Assembly (NCBI GenBank): GCA_016930875.1
Contig: JAFGFW010000002.1
Coordinates: 1-58,330 of the forward strand
Origin: Deltaproteobacteria bacterium
GTDB taxonomy: Bacteria; Desulfobacterota; Desulfobacteria; Desulfobacterales; C00003060
Length of the DNA: 58,330 nucleotides
Reading direction: 5' to 3'
Part shown: piece by piece, positions 19,181 through 33,061 of the stretch
How positions within the stretch are numbered: the stretch's first letter is position 1
Layout of the letters: every line of letters starts with the position of its first letter
Notes under the pieces: model-generated
Database searches by the model: none
Seen by the model: the letters and a program-made list of their open reading frames with translations, nothing else
Told to the model about the DNA's origin: nothing
Translations under genes and position numbers: made by a program

Positions 19181-20611
19181 ATGACTAATGAAAGAGTCAA
19201 TATTCAATCATCAATGACCATCGACCATCGACCAAAAGAAGCATGCGGTGTCTTTGGCGTGTTCGGACACGATGATGCCGCAAAGTTGACCTATTTTGGA
19301 CTCTATGCCCTCCAGCACCGTGGACAGGAAAGCGCCGGTATTGTGACCTCAACCGGCAAATCGATCCACGAACACAAGGGGATGGGCCTCGTGCCTGAAG
19401 TTTTCAATGAACCAGTTTTAGACGGACTCCACGGCCACATAGGCATTGGGCATGTTAGATACTCAACGACCGGTTCTTCCGTTCTCAAAAATGCCCAGCC
19501 CTTCGTGGTTTCGCATGCCGGCAAAACCCTTGCCATTGCCCACAACGGGAACCTAACCAATGCCAAAAGGCTGAGGGGAAGTCTTGAAAACAGCGGTTCT
19601 ATCTTTCAGGCCACTATGGACAGCGAAATCATCATTCACCTGCTGGCGCGGCATATGCAAGGAGGTATGAAAGAAGCCATCGTAAAGGCAGTGTCTGAGA
19701 TTAGAGGGGCGTATTGTTGTGTCTTGATGACCGAAAACAGCCTCATTGCTTTCAGAGACCCCAACGGGTTCCGGCCGCTCTGTCTCGGAATGCTCGACGG
19801 GGGCTACATTGTCACGTCTGAGACGTGCGCCCTGGATCTGATAGATGCTCAGTATATCAGGGATATTGATCCAGGCGAGATACTCTTTATAGGAAAAGAT
19901 GGCCTTGAATCGATCAAGCCTTTTGCTCAAAGCAAACCGACTTTCTGCATCTTTGAGTACATCTATTTTGCCAGACCGGACAGCAATATTTTCGGGCAGA
20001 ACGTGTATGCAGTGAGAAAGCGCCTTGGCAGAAACGTGGCCCGAGAGTATCCCCTTGAGGCCGACTTTGCCATGCCCTTTCCCGACTCCGGTAACTATGC
20101 GGCCATTGGCTTCTGTCATGAGTCCGGGATCCCGATGGAGATGGGGGTCATTCGGAACCATTACGTGGGAAGGACTTTTATTGAGCCTGCACAATCCATG
20201 CGGGACTTTGGGGTCAAAGTCAAACTCAACCCGGTACGAGATATCCTGAACCAGAAGCGTGTCATCATTGTCGAAGACTCTATCATTCGGGGCACCACGA
20301 GCAAGATGCGCATCAAGGCCCTGCGGGCGGCAGGGGCCAAGGAGGTGCATATGGTAGTGAGTTGTCCACCTCACCGTCACCCCTGCTACTACGGAATCGA
20401 CTTTCCAACCAAGGCGGAACTGATCGCCTGCCAGCACTCTGTGGACGAGGTGAAAACCTTTATCGGGCTGGATAGCCTGTGCTATCTGAGCCTGCCGGGT
20501 ATGCTTGAGGCTACCGGACTTGAAGAGAACAGCTTTTGTTTGGCCTGTTTTGATGGTAAGTATCCCATCGAGCCGGAAGACAACGTTTCAAAATTGTGCC
20601 TCGAATACTGA
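19181..20611 (+). CDS. purF: amidophosphoribosyltransferase
   Basis: A protein of up to 476 residues, the first committed step of purine synthesis (PRPP plus glutamine). Class II GATase: nucleophile Cys22 in KEACGVFGVFG, then QHRGQESAG, RYSTTGSS and AHNGNLTNA. The phosphoribosyl domain has the PRPP loop VIIVEDSIIRGTTS. Cysteines in FCIFEYIYFARPD, VSCPPHRHPC and FCLACF match the 4Fe-4S, propeptide-bearing Bacillus-type PurF. Starting at ATG 19214 would give a 10-residue propeptide, close to that family; ATG 19181 adds eleven residues from low-complexity DNA. Neither start has a clear ribosome-binding site. Confidence 0.95.
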   Translation: MTNERVNIQSSMTIDHRPKEACGVFGVFGHDDAAKLTYFGLYALQHRGQESAGIVTSTGKSIHEHKGMGLVPEVFNEPVLDGLHGHIGIGHVRYSTTGSSVLKNAQPFVVSHAGKTLAIAHNGNLTNAKRLRGSLENSGSIFQATMDSEIIIHLLARHMQGGMKEAIVKAVSEIRGAYCCVLMTENSLIAFRDPNGFRPLCLGMLDGGYIVTSETCALDLIDAQYIRDIDPGEILFIGKDGLESIKPFAQSKPTFCIFEYIYFARPDSNIFGQNVYAVRKRLGRNVAREYPLEADFAMPFPDSGNYAAIGFCHESGIPMEMGVIRNHYVGRTFIEPAQSMRDFGVKVKLNPVRDILNQKRVIIVEDSIIRGTTSKMRIKALRAAGAKEVHMVVSCPPHRHPCYYGIDFPTKAELIACQHSVDEVKTFIGLDSLCYLSLPGMLEATGLEENSFCLACFDGKYPIEPEDNVSKLCLEY

Positions 20612-20621
20612 CAGTATAGCC

Positions 20622-20646
20622 GATAAAATTGCTCTGCGATTTTATC
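20622..20646 (+). repeat. AT-rich hairpin ahead of the kdnB-like gene
   Basis: GATAAAATTG pairs with CGATTTTATC (one G-T wobble) around CTCTG, and GAGAGG follows five bases later. It closely resembles the hairpin before prfB at 5590-5612 in sequence and in distance to the ribosome-binding site. Confidence 0.6.
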
Positions 20647-20661
20647 TAAAGAGAGGTAAGC

Positions 20662-21819
20662 ATGGAATCTACTTTCAATTTTCAGGGCGCCAAGAAGATC
20701 GTTTTCGGACAGGGGGCCCTAAGAAAACTGGCGGACGAGGTGAGGGGCCTAGCCGGGAAGAAGGTTCTCCTTGTGCTGGACCAAGGTCTTGAGCAGGCAG
20801 GCGTGGCCCAGCAGGTTGTGGACAGTCTGGAATGGGGCCATATTTCCTATGTCCGATACGACAAGATTACGCCGGAACCCGAGCCGGTTCTGGCCGACGA
20901 AGCAGCAGAGCTGGCCAGGCAACAAGGCTGTGACCTTGTCATCGGCGTTGGCGGAGGCAGCAGCCTGGATGTTGCCAAGGCAACAGCCGTGTTGGCCCAA
21001 AACAGTGGAAAGGCTGAGGACTATATCGGCCTTGAAACAGTGCCACAACCAGGCCTGCCTACCATTATGGTGCCCACTACTGCCGGCACCGGGAGCGAGG
21101 TGACCTTTACGGCCGTTTTTACCATGCGCGACAAAAAAAAGAAGGGGGGCATTAACAGTCATTTCATGTATCCCGACCTGGCGCTCCTGGACCCGGAGCT
21201 AACCGTGACTTTGCCACCCCTTCCCACTGCCACTACGGGAACAGATGCCCTCACGCACGCCATTGAGGCCTTTACCTCACTTCAGTCCAACCCGATGAGT
21301 GACATGGTTGCCCGTGAAGCCATAGGTCGTATCGGGGCAAATCTGAGACAAGCCGTGGAGAGTGGAGACGATCTCAAGGCCCGGAATGATATGTTGCTGG
21401 CGAGTCTCTTGGGGGGCCTCGCGCTGGCAAGCGCAGGCGTGGGGGCCTGCCATGCCCTGGCATATCCCCTTGGCGCCTTTTTTGATATTCCCCATGGTCT
21501 GGCCAATGCCGTTCTTTTGCCGTATATTATGGAATACAATCTGGAGAGCGCCGAGGCAAAATACGCGCAAGTTGCATCGCTCATGGAAGCCGGAGAGACC
21601 GGACAGTCCCAGAGGTCCTATGCAGAGCAAAGCATTGCGGTTGTGAGACGGCTTACTCTGGCTATTGGCATCCCCCAGGGGCTAAGAGACCTCGACATCC
21701 CGGAGTCGGCCATAGAGGACATGGCTGAGATGGCCATGACCGTCACCCGGCCCATTGCAAACAACCCTAGAAAAATGACAAAAGACGCAGCTATCGGGAT
21801 ATACGAAGAGGCTTATTAG
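20662..21819 (+). CDS. kdnB: iron-type alcohol dehydrogenase, probable Kdo 8-oxidase (KdnB-like)
   Basis: A 385-residue group III metal-dependent alcohol dehydrogenase. The Rossmann part has VIGVGGGSSLDVAKATAVL and PTTAGTGSEVT. The metal ligands are in GTDALTHAIEAF (Asp, His) and ACHALAYPLGAFFDIPHGLANA (two His). By itself this family does not reveal the substrate. The next two genes are a DegT aminotransferase and kdsB, the same three-enzyme set shown in Shewanella to make 8-amino-3,8-dideoxy-octulosonate: KdnB oxidises C8 of Kdo, KdnA aminates it, KdsB activates it. The assignment rests on that context. The start has GAGAGG upstream. Confidence 0.7.
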   Translation: MESTFNFQGAKKIVFGQGALRKLADEVRGLAGKKVLLVLDQGLEQAGVAQQVVDSLEWGHISYVRYDKITPEPEPVLADEAAELARQQGCDLVIGVGGGSSLDVAKATAVLAQNSGKAEDYIGLETVPQPGLPTIMVPTTAGTGSEVTFTAVFTMRDKKKKGGINSHFMYPDLALLDPELTVTLPPLPTATTGTDALTHAIEAFTSLQSNPMSDMVAREAIGRIGANLRQAVESGDDLKARNDMLLASLLGGLALASAGVGACHALAYPLGAFFDIPHGLANAVLLPYIMEYNLESAEAKYAQVASLMEAGETGQSQRSYAEQSIAVVRRLTLAIGIPQGLRDLDIPESAIEDMAEMAMTVTRPIANNPRKMTKDAAIGIYEEAY

Positions 21820-21820
21820 A

Positions 21821-21840
21821 CCGGTTTATCCGGGTTAGGA
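21821..21840 (+). repeat. dispersed 20-bp element, copy 3
   Basis: CCGGTTTATCCGGGTTAGGA follows the kdnB stop by one base. Its final AGGA forms part of the AGGAGG ribosome-binding site of the next gene, so the repeat physically supplies translation-initiation sequence. Confidence 0.75.
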
Positions 21841-21848
21841 GGAAACAT

Positions 21849-23060
21849 ATGCCAGGCTTTGAAATCTTCGGCGAAGAGGAAAAGCGGGAGATCCTTGATG
21901 TGCTCGAAACAGGAGTCCTCTTTAGGTACGAGTTTGCCGAGCAGCGAAAGGGGGTTTACAAGGTCGCTGAGTTTGAAAAACGTTTTGCAAAATACTGCGG
22001 GGCTGCTTATGCACAGGCCGTATCATCGGGCACGGCCGCGCTTCGTGTGGCCATGGCAGCCATGGGTATCAGTCCTGGTGATGAGGTCATCACCCCGGGA
22101 TTCACCTTTGTGGCCACGTGGGAGGCAATCCTCGAAAGCGGGGCGATTCCGGTCTTTACAGATGTGGATGAAACCCTCACCATGGATCCTGAGGACCTTG
22201 AGCAAAAGATAACGCCTCGTACCAGGGCAATTATACCGGTTCATATGCTGGGTGCGCCGGCCCCAATAGATGAGATTGTTGCCATCGCGGACAGGCACGG
22301 CATCCCCGTCATAGAGGATACGGCCCAGGCTTGCGGTGGGACTTTTAATGGTCGCCGCCTGGGGACCTTTGGCGCCATGGGCATTTTCTCATTTGATCCG
22401 GTAAAGACCATCACCACCGGTGAAGGCGGCATGGTTGTGACTAATGATGAGGCCCTTTATCTCAACTGTTCGGAATATCATGACCACGGCCACGACCATA
22501 ACCCGGTACTGGAACGGGGACTGGAAGGCCGTCGCTTCATAGGGTTCAACTACAGGATGGGCGAGCTTCAAGGGGCAATCGGGCTGGCACAATTGGCCAA
22601 GTTGGATGCGATTATTGCTGAACAGAAAAAACACAAGGCAACAATCAAGGCTGCCCTTGAACAGGTGGAAGGCGTAAGCTTTCGAAAAATCCCTGATCCA
22701 GAAGGAGACACAGCCACGTTCCTGGCCTTCTTTCTCCGGGACGGAGAGACCACAAGAAAATTCAACGGGGTCTTGTCTGATGAAAAAGCAGGCGCCATCT
22801 ACTTCAAGAATAACACCTGGCACTTCTATCCGAAATGGGAGCACCTCCACGGGGGGTTGACACTGTGTAAGACGGGATGGCCGTTCAAAAGAAATATGCA
22901 GGGAGAGGTCTTGAGCTTTTCGCCGAGCAGTCTCCCCAAGTCGGAAGATGTCTTTGAAAGGCTCCTTGTCTACCCGATTCCCATCAAAATGAGCGACGAC
23001 CGTCTCAAGACCATTGTTGCGGGCATCGAAAAGGCGGCCGGATCCCAAGTTAGAGGTTAG
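21849..23060 (+). CDS. kdnA: DegT/DnrJ/EryC1 aminotransferase, probable KdnA
   Basis: A 403-residue PLP-dependent sugar aminotransferase. It has the substrate-pocket stretch SGTAALRVAMAAMG, PGFTFVATWEAIL, the conserved VIEDTAQACGG, the PLP lysine in FSFDPVKTITTGEGGM and GFNYRMGELQGAIG. Members transfer the amino group of glutamate to a keto or aldehyde sugar. Its place between the Fe-ADH gene and kdsB points to amination of 8-oxo-Kdo. AGGAGG precedes the ATG. The last residues and stop lie in a GTTAGAGG repeat, so the C-terminus may be non-native. Another amino-sugar role remains possible. Confidence 0.72.
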   Translation: MPGFEIFGEEEKREILDVLETGVLFRYEFAEQRKGVYKVAEFEKRFAKYCGAAYAQAVSSGTAALRVAMAAMGISPGDEVITPGFTFVATWEAILESGAIPVFTDVDETLTMDPEDLEQKITPRTRAIIPVHMLGAPAPIDEIVAIADRHGIPVIEDTAQACGGTFNGRRLGTFGAMGIFSFDPVKTITTGEGGMVVTNDEALYLNCSEYHDHGHDHNPVLERGLEGRRFIGFNYRMGELQGAIGLAQLAKLDAIIAEQKKHKATIKAALEQVEGVSFRKIPDPEGDTATFLAFFLRDGETTRKFNGVLSDEKAGAIYFKNNTWHFYPKWEHLHGGLTLCKTGWPFKRNMQGEVLSFSPSSLPKSEDVFERLLVYPIPIKMSDDRLKTIVAGIEKAAGSQVRG

Positions 23061-23095
23061 AGGTTGGCAGCAAAAAACCGGGAATCGATTTGGTG

Positions 23096-23839
23096 ATGAA
23101 AATAGTTGCGATTATTCCTTGCAGGTACGGCTCAAAGAGGTTTGAAGGCAAACCGCTGACACCGATTCTCGGCAAACCTATGCTACAGTGGGTGTATGAA
23201 AGGGCCAGAGATGCTGAACTTTTGGCCGATGTCGCAATTGCCACAGATGACGAGCGAATTTTCACGGCTGTGGAGGATTTTGGTGGCCTCGCGCTGATGA
23301 CGGCTCCGGCTCATAGATCCGGGTCGGACAGGGTAGCAGAGGCGGCGCAGGCCCTTGGATTAGAAGATGACGATATTGTCATAAACATCCAGGGCGATCA
23401 ACCTGCTTTTGATCCAAGGTCTCTTTCCGAGTTGGTTTTGCCACTCGTAAACGATCCCGAACTTGTCATGACCACCCTGATTTACAAAATAGTCGATCAG
23501 GCCGAACTCGAAGACCCCAATCACGTAAAATGCGTGTTTGACAAAGACAATTTTGCTCTTTATTTTTCCCGGTCACTGATCCCTTTCGCTGCCAAGGGTG
23601 CAGTAACATTCGATGTCTTCAAGCATCTCGGGATATATGCCTTTCGAAAAAGCTTTCTGGTTTGCTTTGCCTCCCTGCCCCAAGGCAGGCTGGAGGCCAT
23701 TGAGAGGCTTGAACAAATTCGGGCCATGGAACACGGCTACCGGATAAAGGTAGTTGAGACCTGTTACGATTCTCTGGAGGTTGATACACCTAATGACGTC
23801 GCAAAGATCGAGGCGGTGCTGAGCAAAAAAACCGTTTAA
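23096..23839 (+). CDS. kdsB: CMP-Kdo (or CMP-8-amino-Kdo) synthetase
   Basis: A protein of about 247 residues that activates Kdo with CTP for LPS inner-core synthesis. Motifs are IIPCRYGSKRFEGKPL (nucleotide loop), VAIATDDERI, INIQGDQPAFDP (metal Asp) and the C-terminal LRW-equivalent region with EVDTPNDVAKIEAVL. The frame extends to TTG 23090 and GTG 23093, but MKIVAIIPCR fits the family. Next to kdnB and kdnA, the natural substrate may be 8-amino-Kdo, as in the Shewanella enzyme. CTP synthase (pyrG) lies 4 kb downstream. Confidence 0.92.
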   Translation: MKIVAIIPCRYGSKRFEGKPLTPILGKPMLQWVYERARDAELLADVAIATDDERIFTAVEDFGGLALMTAPAHRSGSDRVAEAAQALGLEDDDIVINIQGDQPAFDPRSLSELVLPLVNDPELVMTTLIYKIVDQAELEDPNHVKCVFDKDNFALYFSRSLIPFAAKGAVTFDVFKHLGIYAFRKSFLVCFASLPQGRLEAIERLEQIRAMEHGYRIKVVETCYDSLEVDTPNDVAKIEAVLSKKTV

Positions 23840-23840
23840 A

Positions 23841-23986
23841 CGTTCACGGGTTCAGCGGTTCAGGGTTAACCGAAAATCTGAGCCGACTTCGCCATAGTAG
23901 CCGTAGGCTACGAGCTCTCCGCCGAAGGCTTCGGCCCGCAGGCGGACGGCTGAAACGGTGAACCCTGAACCTGTAAACGCCTAGGA
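23841..23986 (+). repeat. TIR element copy B (about 146 bp)
   Basis: Termini CGTTCACGGGTTCA and TGAACCTGTAAACG match copy A at 7181-7296. The centre differs and contains its own palindromes (GTAGCCGTAGGCTAC; GCCGAAGGCTTCGGC). It lies two bases after the kdsB stop and ends about 30 bases before the next ATG. No coding content is present. Confidence 0.65.
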
Positions 23987-24018
23987 AATCGTTTCGTTCG
24001 TGAGTTAAGGAAAATATT

Positions 24019-29398
<5,380 letters not shown>

Positions 29399-29402
29399 CC
29401 TC

Positions 29403-30740
29403 TCACAGGACGACTTCGGGGACTTCCATCTCTCCTTTGCGGAAGGCTGCTAGAAAGGCGCTGACCACTTTGGGATCAAACTCTGCCCCAGAACCCTTGA
29501 CTATAATCTCCCTGGCATCGTAAGTGGACATTGCCTTGCGATATGGACGATCGCTGGTCAGCGAGTCATACACATCAGCCACTGCAATGACCCGGGCCTC
29601 TACTGGGATTTTGTCTCCGGAAACATCGTGGTAGCCAGAGCCGTCGAATTTATCGTGGTGGGCCAGGATAATCGGGATGATCCGACACAGCGGGCCCCCT
29701 ACCGGCTCCAACATATCGACACCTTTTTGCACATGTTTCTTCATCCCTTCGTACTCGTCACGGGTCAAGCGGGCAGCCTTGTAGAGAAGCTGACGACTGA
29801 TATCCAGCTTGCCAATGTCATGGAGTAGTGAGGCATCACGTATGTCTTGGACCTGTTGCGGAGTGAGTCTGAGGTAGGATGCAATCTTGGCTGCATAGAT
29901 AGAAACGCGATAGGAATGGTTTTCCGTGTATTTGTCTTTGGAGACAAACTGGCGCAGGATGAGCAGGAGGCCGTGATAGGTCTCCCGTAGCTCTTTCAGG
30001 CGCGCTTCGTGATGTTCGTGGAGGGTTCCCATGGCATAGGCAGTAACCACCAGAATGCCTGCCCAGGCCGTGAGGTCGTACCAACGATCTTCAACGAACT
30101 GGGCTGTGGGCATTTCGCTCAACAGGTCTGGGTTGAAATGGGCAAGGAGTCCGACCAGAAAAACACTGGCAAAAGCCGTGAAGGTGGCGTGACGCCGACC
30201 GTAAAAATAGGCGGAAAACAGCGTAGGCAGAGTGTAAAAGCCAAGGACCATGCGCTGCGCAGTAACCAGATAATTCATGATCGCGGCAATGGTCAACAAG
30301 GATAAGATCAGCCACAATTCCTTGTTCACTTCGGCCACGCTGCCGAGGAATGATGATTTGAGTCTGGTGATCCAGTTCTCCTTGGACTGGAGCGCCGCAG
30401 AGGGCTGATCTGGCGGACTGTCAAATAGCCTGTGGCCTTCGCAAGCAGCGCCTTCCTGAGAAGGTATGCTTTTCTTATCAGCAACAGATTCTTCCGGCGC
30501 CTCCACCTTTGGGATAAAATCAGCTATGGCCCCGAGATTTTCGAGGTTTGAAACGATCATCCCTGCCGCCTTTGCGGGGACGTTTTTGCTCAAGACAACC
30601 GGCGCCTTTTTCACCAGAGCGGCCACTTTCTGCTGGGACACATTTTTGAAAACCTTTGCAAGGAAAGCCCCCACCTCCTCTTCCACGTTGCCGCCGGGCA
30701 CGGCCTTAAGAACTAAAGTCCCCCTGTCATGTTCGATCAT
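29403..30740 (-). CDS. membrane HD-GYP protein with L7/L12-like N-terminus
   Basis: A 445-residue protein. Residues about 1-75 resemble the C-terminal domain of ribosomal protein L7/L12 (VKKAPVVLSKNVPAKAAGMI). After a linker, four or so hydrophobic helices (about 140-255) form a membrane sensor region. The C-terminal HD-GYP domain has LLHDIGKLDIS and AHHDKFDGSGYH; the final Pro of GYP is His. HD-GYP proteins usually hydrolyse cyclic di-GMP, and the altered GYP leaves activity open. The ATG at 30740 has GGAGG eight bases ahead and is preferred over a TTG five codons earlier. It lies next to a cNMP-HDOD gene. Confidence 0.85.
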   Translation of the reverse strand: MIEHDRGTLVLKAVPGGNVEEEVGAFLAKVFKNVSQQKVAALVKKAPVVLSKNVPAKAAGMIVSNLENLGAIADFIPKVEAPEESVADKKSIPSQEGAACEGHRLFDSPPDQPSAALQSKENWITRLKSSFLGSVAEVNKELWLILSLLTIAAIMNYLVTAQRMVLGFYTLPTLFSAYFYGRRHATFTAFASVFLVGLLAHFNPDLLSEMPTAQFVEDRWYDLTAWAGILVVTAYAMGTLHEHHEARLKELRETYHGLLLILRQFVSKDKYTENHSYRVSIYAAKIASYLRLTPQQVQDIRDASLLHDIGKLDISRQLLYKAARLTRDEYEGMKKHVQKGVDMLEPVGGPLCRIIPIILAHHDKFDGSGYHDVSGDKIPVEARVIAVADVYDSLTSDRPYRKAMSTYDAREIIVKGSGAEFDPKVVSAFLAAFRKGEMEVPEVVL

Positions 30741-30941
30741 AGAGCGTTCCTCCAAGCTTTTGAGTGGGCAGACCGCTGGAAACCTACCCCACCAATTTCA
30801 TTATCGCATCATCTTGATTCGGTTGTATCAAACAGAGTGCCAGAATCTTTAAGAACACTAGTGACCTATATCGGCAATTTGAACGATGTTCTTGAGAAAT
30901 CTCTGTGGTCGATGTCCAAGAAGGCCCTTTGCAGATTGAGA

Positions 30942-32321
30942 TCAGGCCTCAAGTGCGCCACTATTCTGCTTTCCTGCAATGTTTTCCTGGCTCTTCACCA
31001 AGAAGTCCCGGACATCTTCAGGGAATGTCTTCAGCTTTTTGTTTAAAGAAGGAAGGAGCCTTCTTTTAACAAATTCGGTAAAGGATTTTTCTGAGAAATT
31101 CAACACATCCATATACTCTCCAAGAAAGGCTGTGGGCAGTTCGTCTTCGCTTTTCCCTCGCAAGTATTCATAGCACAGGTGGGCTATGTACAAAACGGTC
31201 ACATTTTCCCTGTGCTCTTCGGGGACTTTCTCGGGAGGCAACCATTCAGGGTAACACTGATACTCAAGGCTCTGACAGACCACATCAGGAATATTCCATT
31301 CTCTTAGAAGTAGCGATCCGATCTTCGCGTGGTCGAGCATGTCAATAAGAATTCCCATTTTGGAATGTCGTTTTTCTAACAGCATAATAACGCTCTTGCC
31401 AATGTCATGAAGCAACCCTATGGTGCTTATAGCCACCGCCTTCCTGGCGCTGCTCAGTTGTGATATCTCAAAGCCGATAAAGGATATCATCATGGAGTGA
31501 AACAGCAGTTCTTGAAACTTAGGAGTTTTTGGCATGGTACTCCGGATACCAATATCCATGACCAGTTGGTAAACTTGGCTGAAACCGAGAAGCACGACAG
31601 CGTGTTGAAAGTCTGAAATCCTACCCCTGAAACCATAATACGCCGAGTTGACTGTTTTCAGAACGACACTTACCAGGGAGGGATCCAATTTGGCCAGTTC
31701 GGCCACATGGCGGGTGGAAACGTTTTCGTCAAGCAACACCACAGCAAGCCTGTTCGCATACATCGGTAAGCGGGGGATACGTTTCAGAAATCCTTGGATC
31801 ATCTCTGAACTGGCATATTTGTCACTCCTGGCCTGAAGAAGATGGGCCACGTGAGAGGTCAAATGTTTGTTCATGTCTGACGACCTCATGTGCCTTATGG
31901 TCAGATCATGGATTCGTTGCGCAGACAAGTTGTGCAAATTCTTGTATATGGCCAACTGGATTTGAGGAGACAAGGCATCCAGGTTGCTTTTGTCCAACAC
32001 AAAAACACTTAATGGCTCTAACGCGACAACTGAAGCCGTTCTGGTTCCATTTATAAAAGAAGTGGCGGCCGGGAGGGAGTCTCCCTGGTGGAGTACGGAT
32101 ATCTGTCTCATATGACCGTTCAGGCTCTTTAGGATCCGCGCAGAGCCCTCAAGAATCAAATACGTTGTCGAATCAGTATCCCCCTCCTTAACGAGGACAC
32201 CACCAGTGTTGAATTTTTTGACACTGATGATGTTGTAAACGGAAACGAGATCCGTGTCGCTGAGCCCCTTGAAGACAGGGTGGCAGTACTGCTTCCTTTG
32301 TTTACCGGAAACGGAGGTCAT
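30942..32321 (-). CDS. cyclic-nucleotide-binding plus HDOD signalling protein
   Basis: A 459-residue soluble protein. An N-terminal CRP-like sensor domain (about residues 12-130) has LVKEGDTDSTTYLILEGSARI and a GDSLPAATSFINGTRTASVVAL phosphate-binding-cassette region. An HDOD domain follows (about 175-385) with LPMYANRLAVVLLDENVSTRHVAEL, the VNSAYYGFRGRISDFQHAVVLLG stretch and LLHDIGKSVIML. HDOD proteins are signalling scaffolds of uncertain enzymology. AGGAGG stands five bases before the ATG at 32321, better than the ATG thirteen codons upstream. Confidence 0.88.
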   Translation of the reverse strand: MTSVSGKQRKQYCHPVFKGLSDTDLVSVYNIISVKKFNTGGVLVKEGDTDSTTYLILEGSARILKSLNGHMRQISVLHQGDSLPAATSFINGTRTASVVALEPLSVFVLDKSNLDALSPQIQLAIYKNLHNLSAQRIHDLTIRHMRSSDMNKHLTSHVAHLLQARSDKYASSEMIQGFLKRIPRLPMYANRLAVVLLDENVSTRHVAELAKLDPSLVSVVLKTVNSAYYGFRGRISDFQHAVVLLGFSQVYQLVMDIGIRSTMPKTPKFQELLFHSMMISFIGFEISQLSSARKAVAISTIGLLHDIGKSVIMLLEKRHSKMGILIDMLDHAKIGSLLLREWNIPDVVCQSLEYQCYPEWLPPEKVPEEHRENVTVLYIAHLCYEYLRGKSEDELPTAFLGEYMDVLNFSEKSFTEFVKRRLLPSLNKKLKTFPEDVRDFLVKSQENIAGKQNSGALEA

Positions 32322-32378
32322 AGCCCCCTCCTGCTTGGCTGTTGAAGTACCTGCATACATGTTTTTAGTAAACGGGCA

Positions 32379-32837
32379 CTAGCTAGAACCATCCACCTTT
32401 TCTTTGTGAATATTTATTTCAAAATCATCCAGGGTTATCTGGTGGCCCTGTTGTGTCCAGCTGTGACACATCATGGCAATTATTGAATCAAGCTGGGAAG
32501 CATATCGTCGATGCCAGTCTATTCCCAGTTTTGTGTCAAAGTAATAACCGGTAATGACAAACCTGATTTTGTTATCGATTATCTTTGGCCTCATGGCAAT
32601 AGTGTAGTCTGGCGCTGAAGGCGCTGCCTGTATGAACTCGTTATTGACATAGACGTAAACCCAGTCTCTAAATCGCACCGAACAGGTTTTGTTGGCCTCG
32701 GTTATTGACATATCAGCACAAGCTGACGAGGCTAAGCTCAAGAGCAAGAAGGTCAAGACCAAAATACCAATGACGAACCGCACTCCCCTTCTTTCGTTCC
32801 CTTCATTCATTCTGGCGTCCCCTTGTTTTCCTTTCAT
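32379..32837 (-). CDS. secreted hypothetical protein
   Basis: A 152-residue protein with a clear N-terminal signal peptide (Arg-rich start, GILVLTFLLLSLASSACA) ending near residue 41. The mature part is about 110 residues with no domain I recognise. It contains WVYVYVNNEF and a repeated Tyr/Trp pattern suggesting a small beta-rich periplasmic protein. The ATG at 32837 has GAGG eight bases upstream; an upstream extension would add an unlikely Cys-rich leader. It precedes, on the same strand, the cNMP-HDOD gene. Confidence 0.65.
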   Translation of the reverse strand: MKGKQGDARMNEGNERRGVRFVIGILVLTFLLLSLASSACADMSITEANKTCSVRFRDWVYVYVNNEFIQAAPSAPDYTIAMRPKIIDNKIRFVITGYYFDTKLGIDWHRRYASQLDSIIAMMCHSWTQQGHQITLDDFEINIHKEKVDGSS

Positions 32838-33061
32838 TAAGCGTTCCTCAAATGTACGCCCTCTCTTCAACAGCGTGAAGGTCCCGCATACGTCTTCTTC
32901 TCGGCATTCGCAACACAAAACAACTATGCAATCTTTGTTCCAAAAAAGCAGGAGATTATTAACTGGCCGTCGAGATGACGAAAATTCATCTTTCGACAGG
33001 GAAACCGGAGGGGTGATTGAATAGGACAGATGGCCTTGCGGTAATAATGTTGTGAAATTCT

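Noticed and set aside
19553-20437. 294-codon frame antisense to purF
   Set aside because: Pure antisense of conserved purF motifs.
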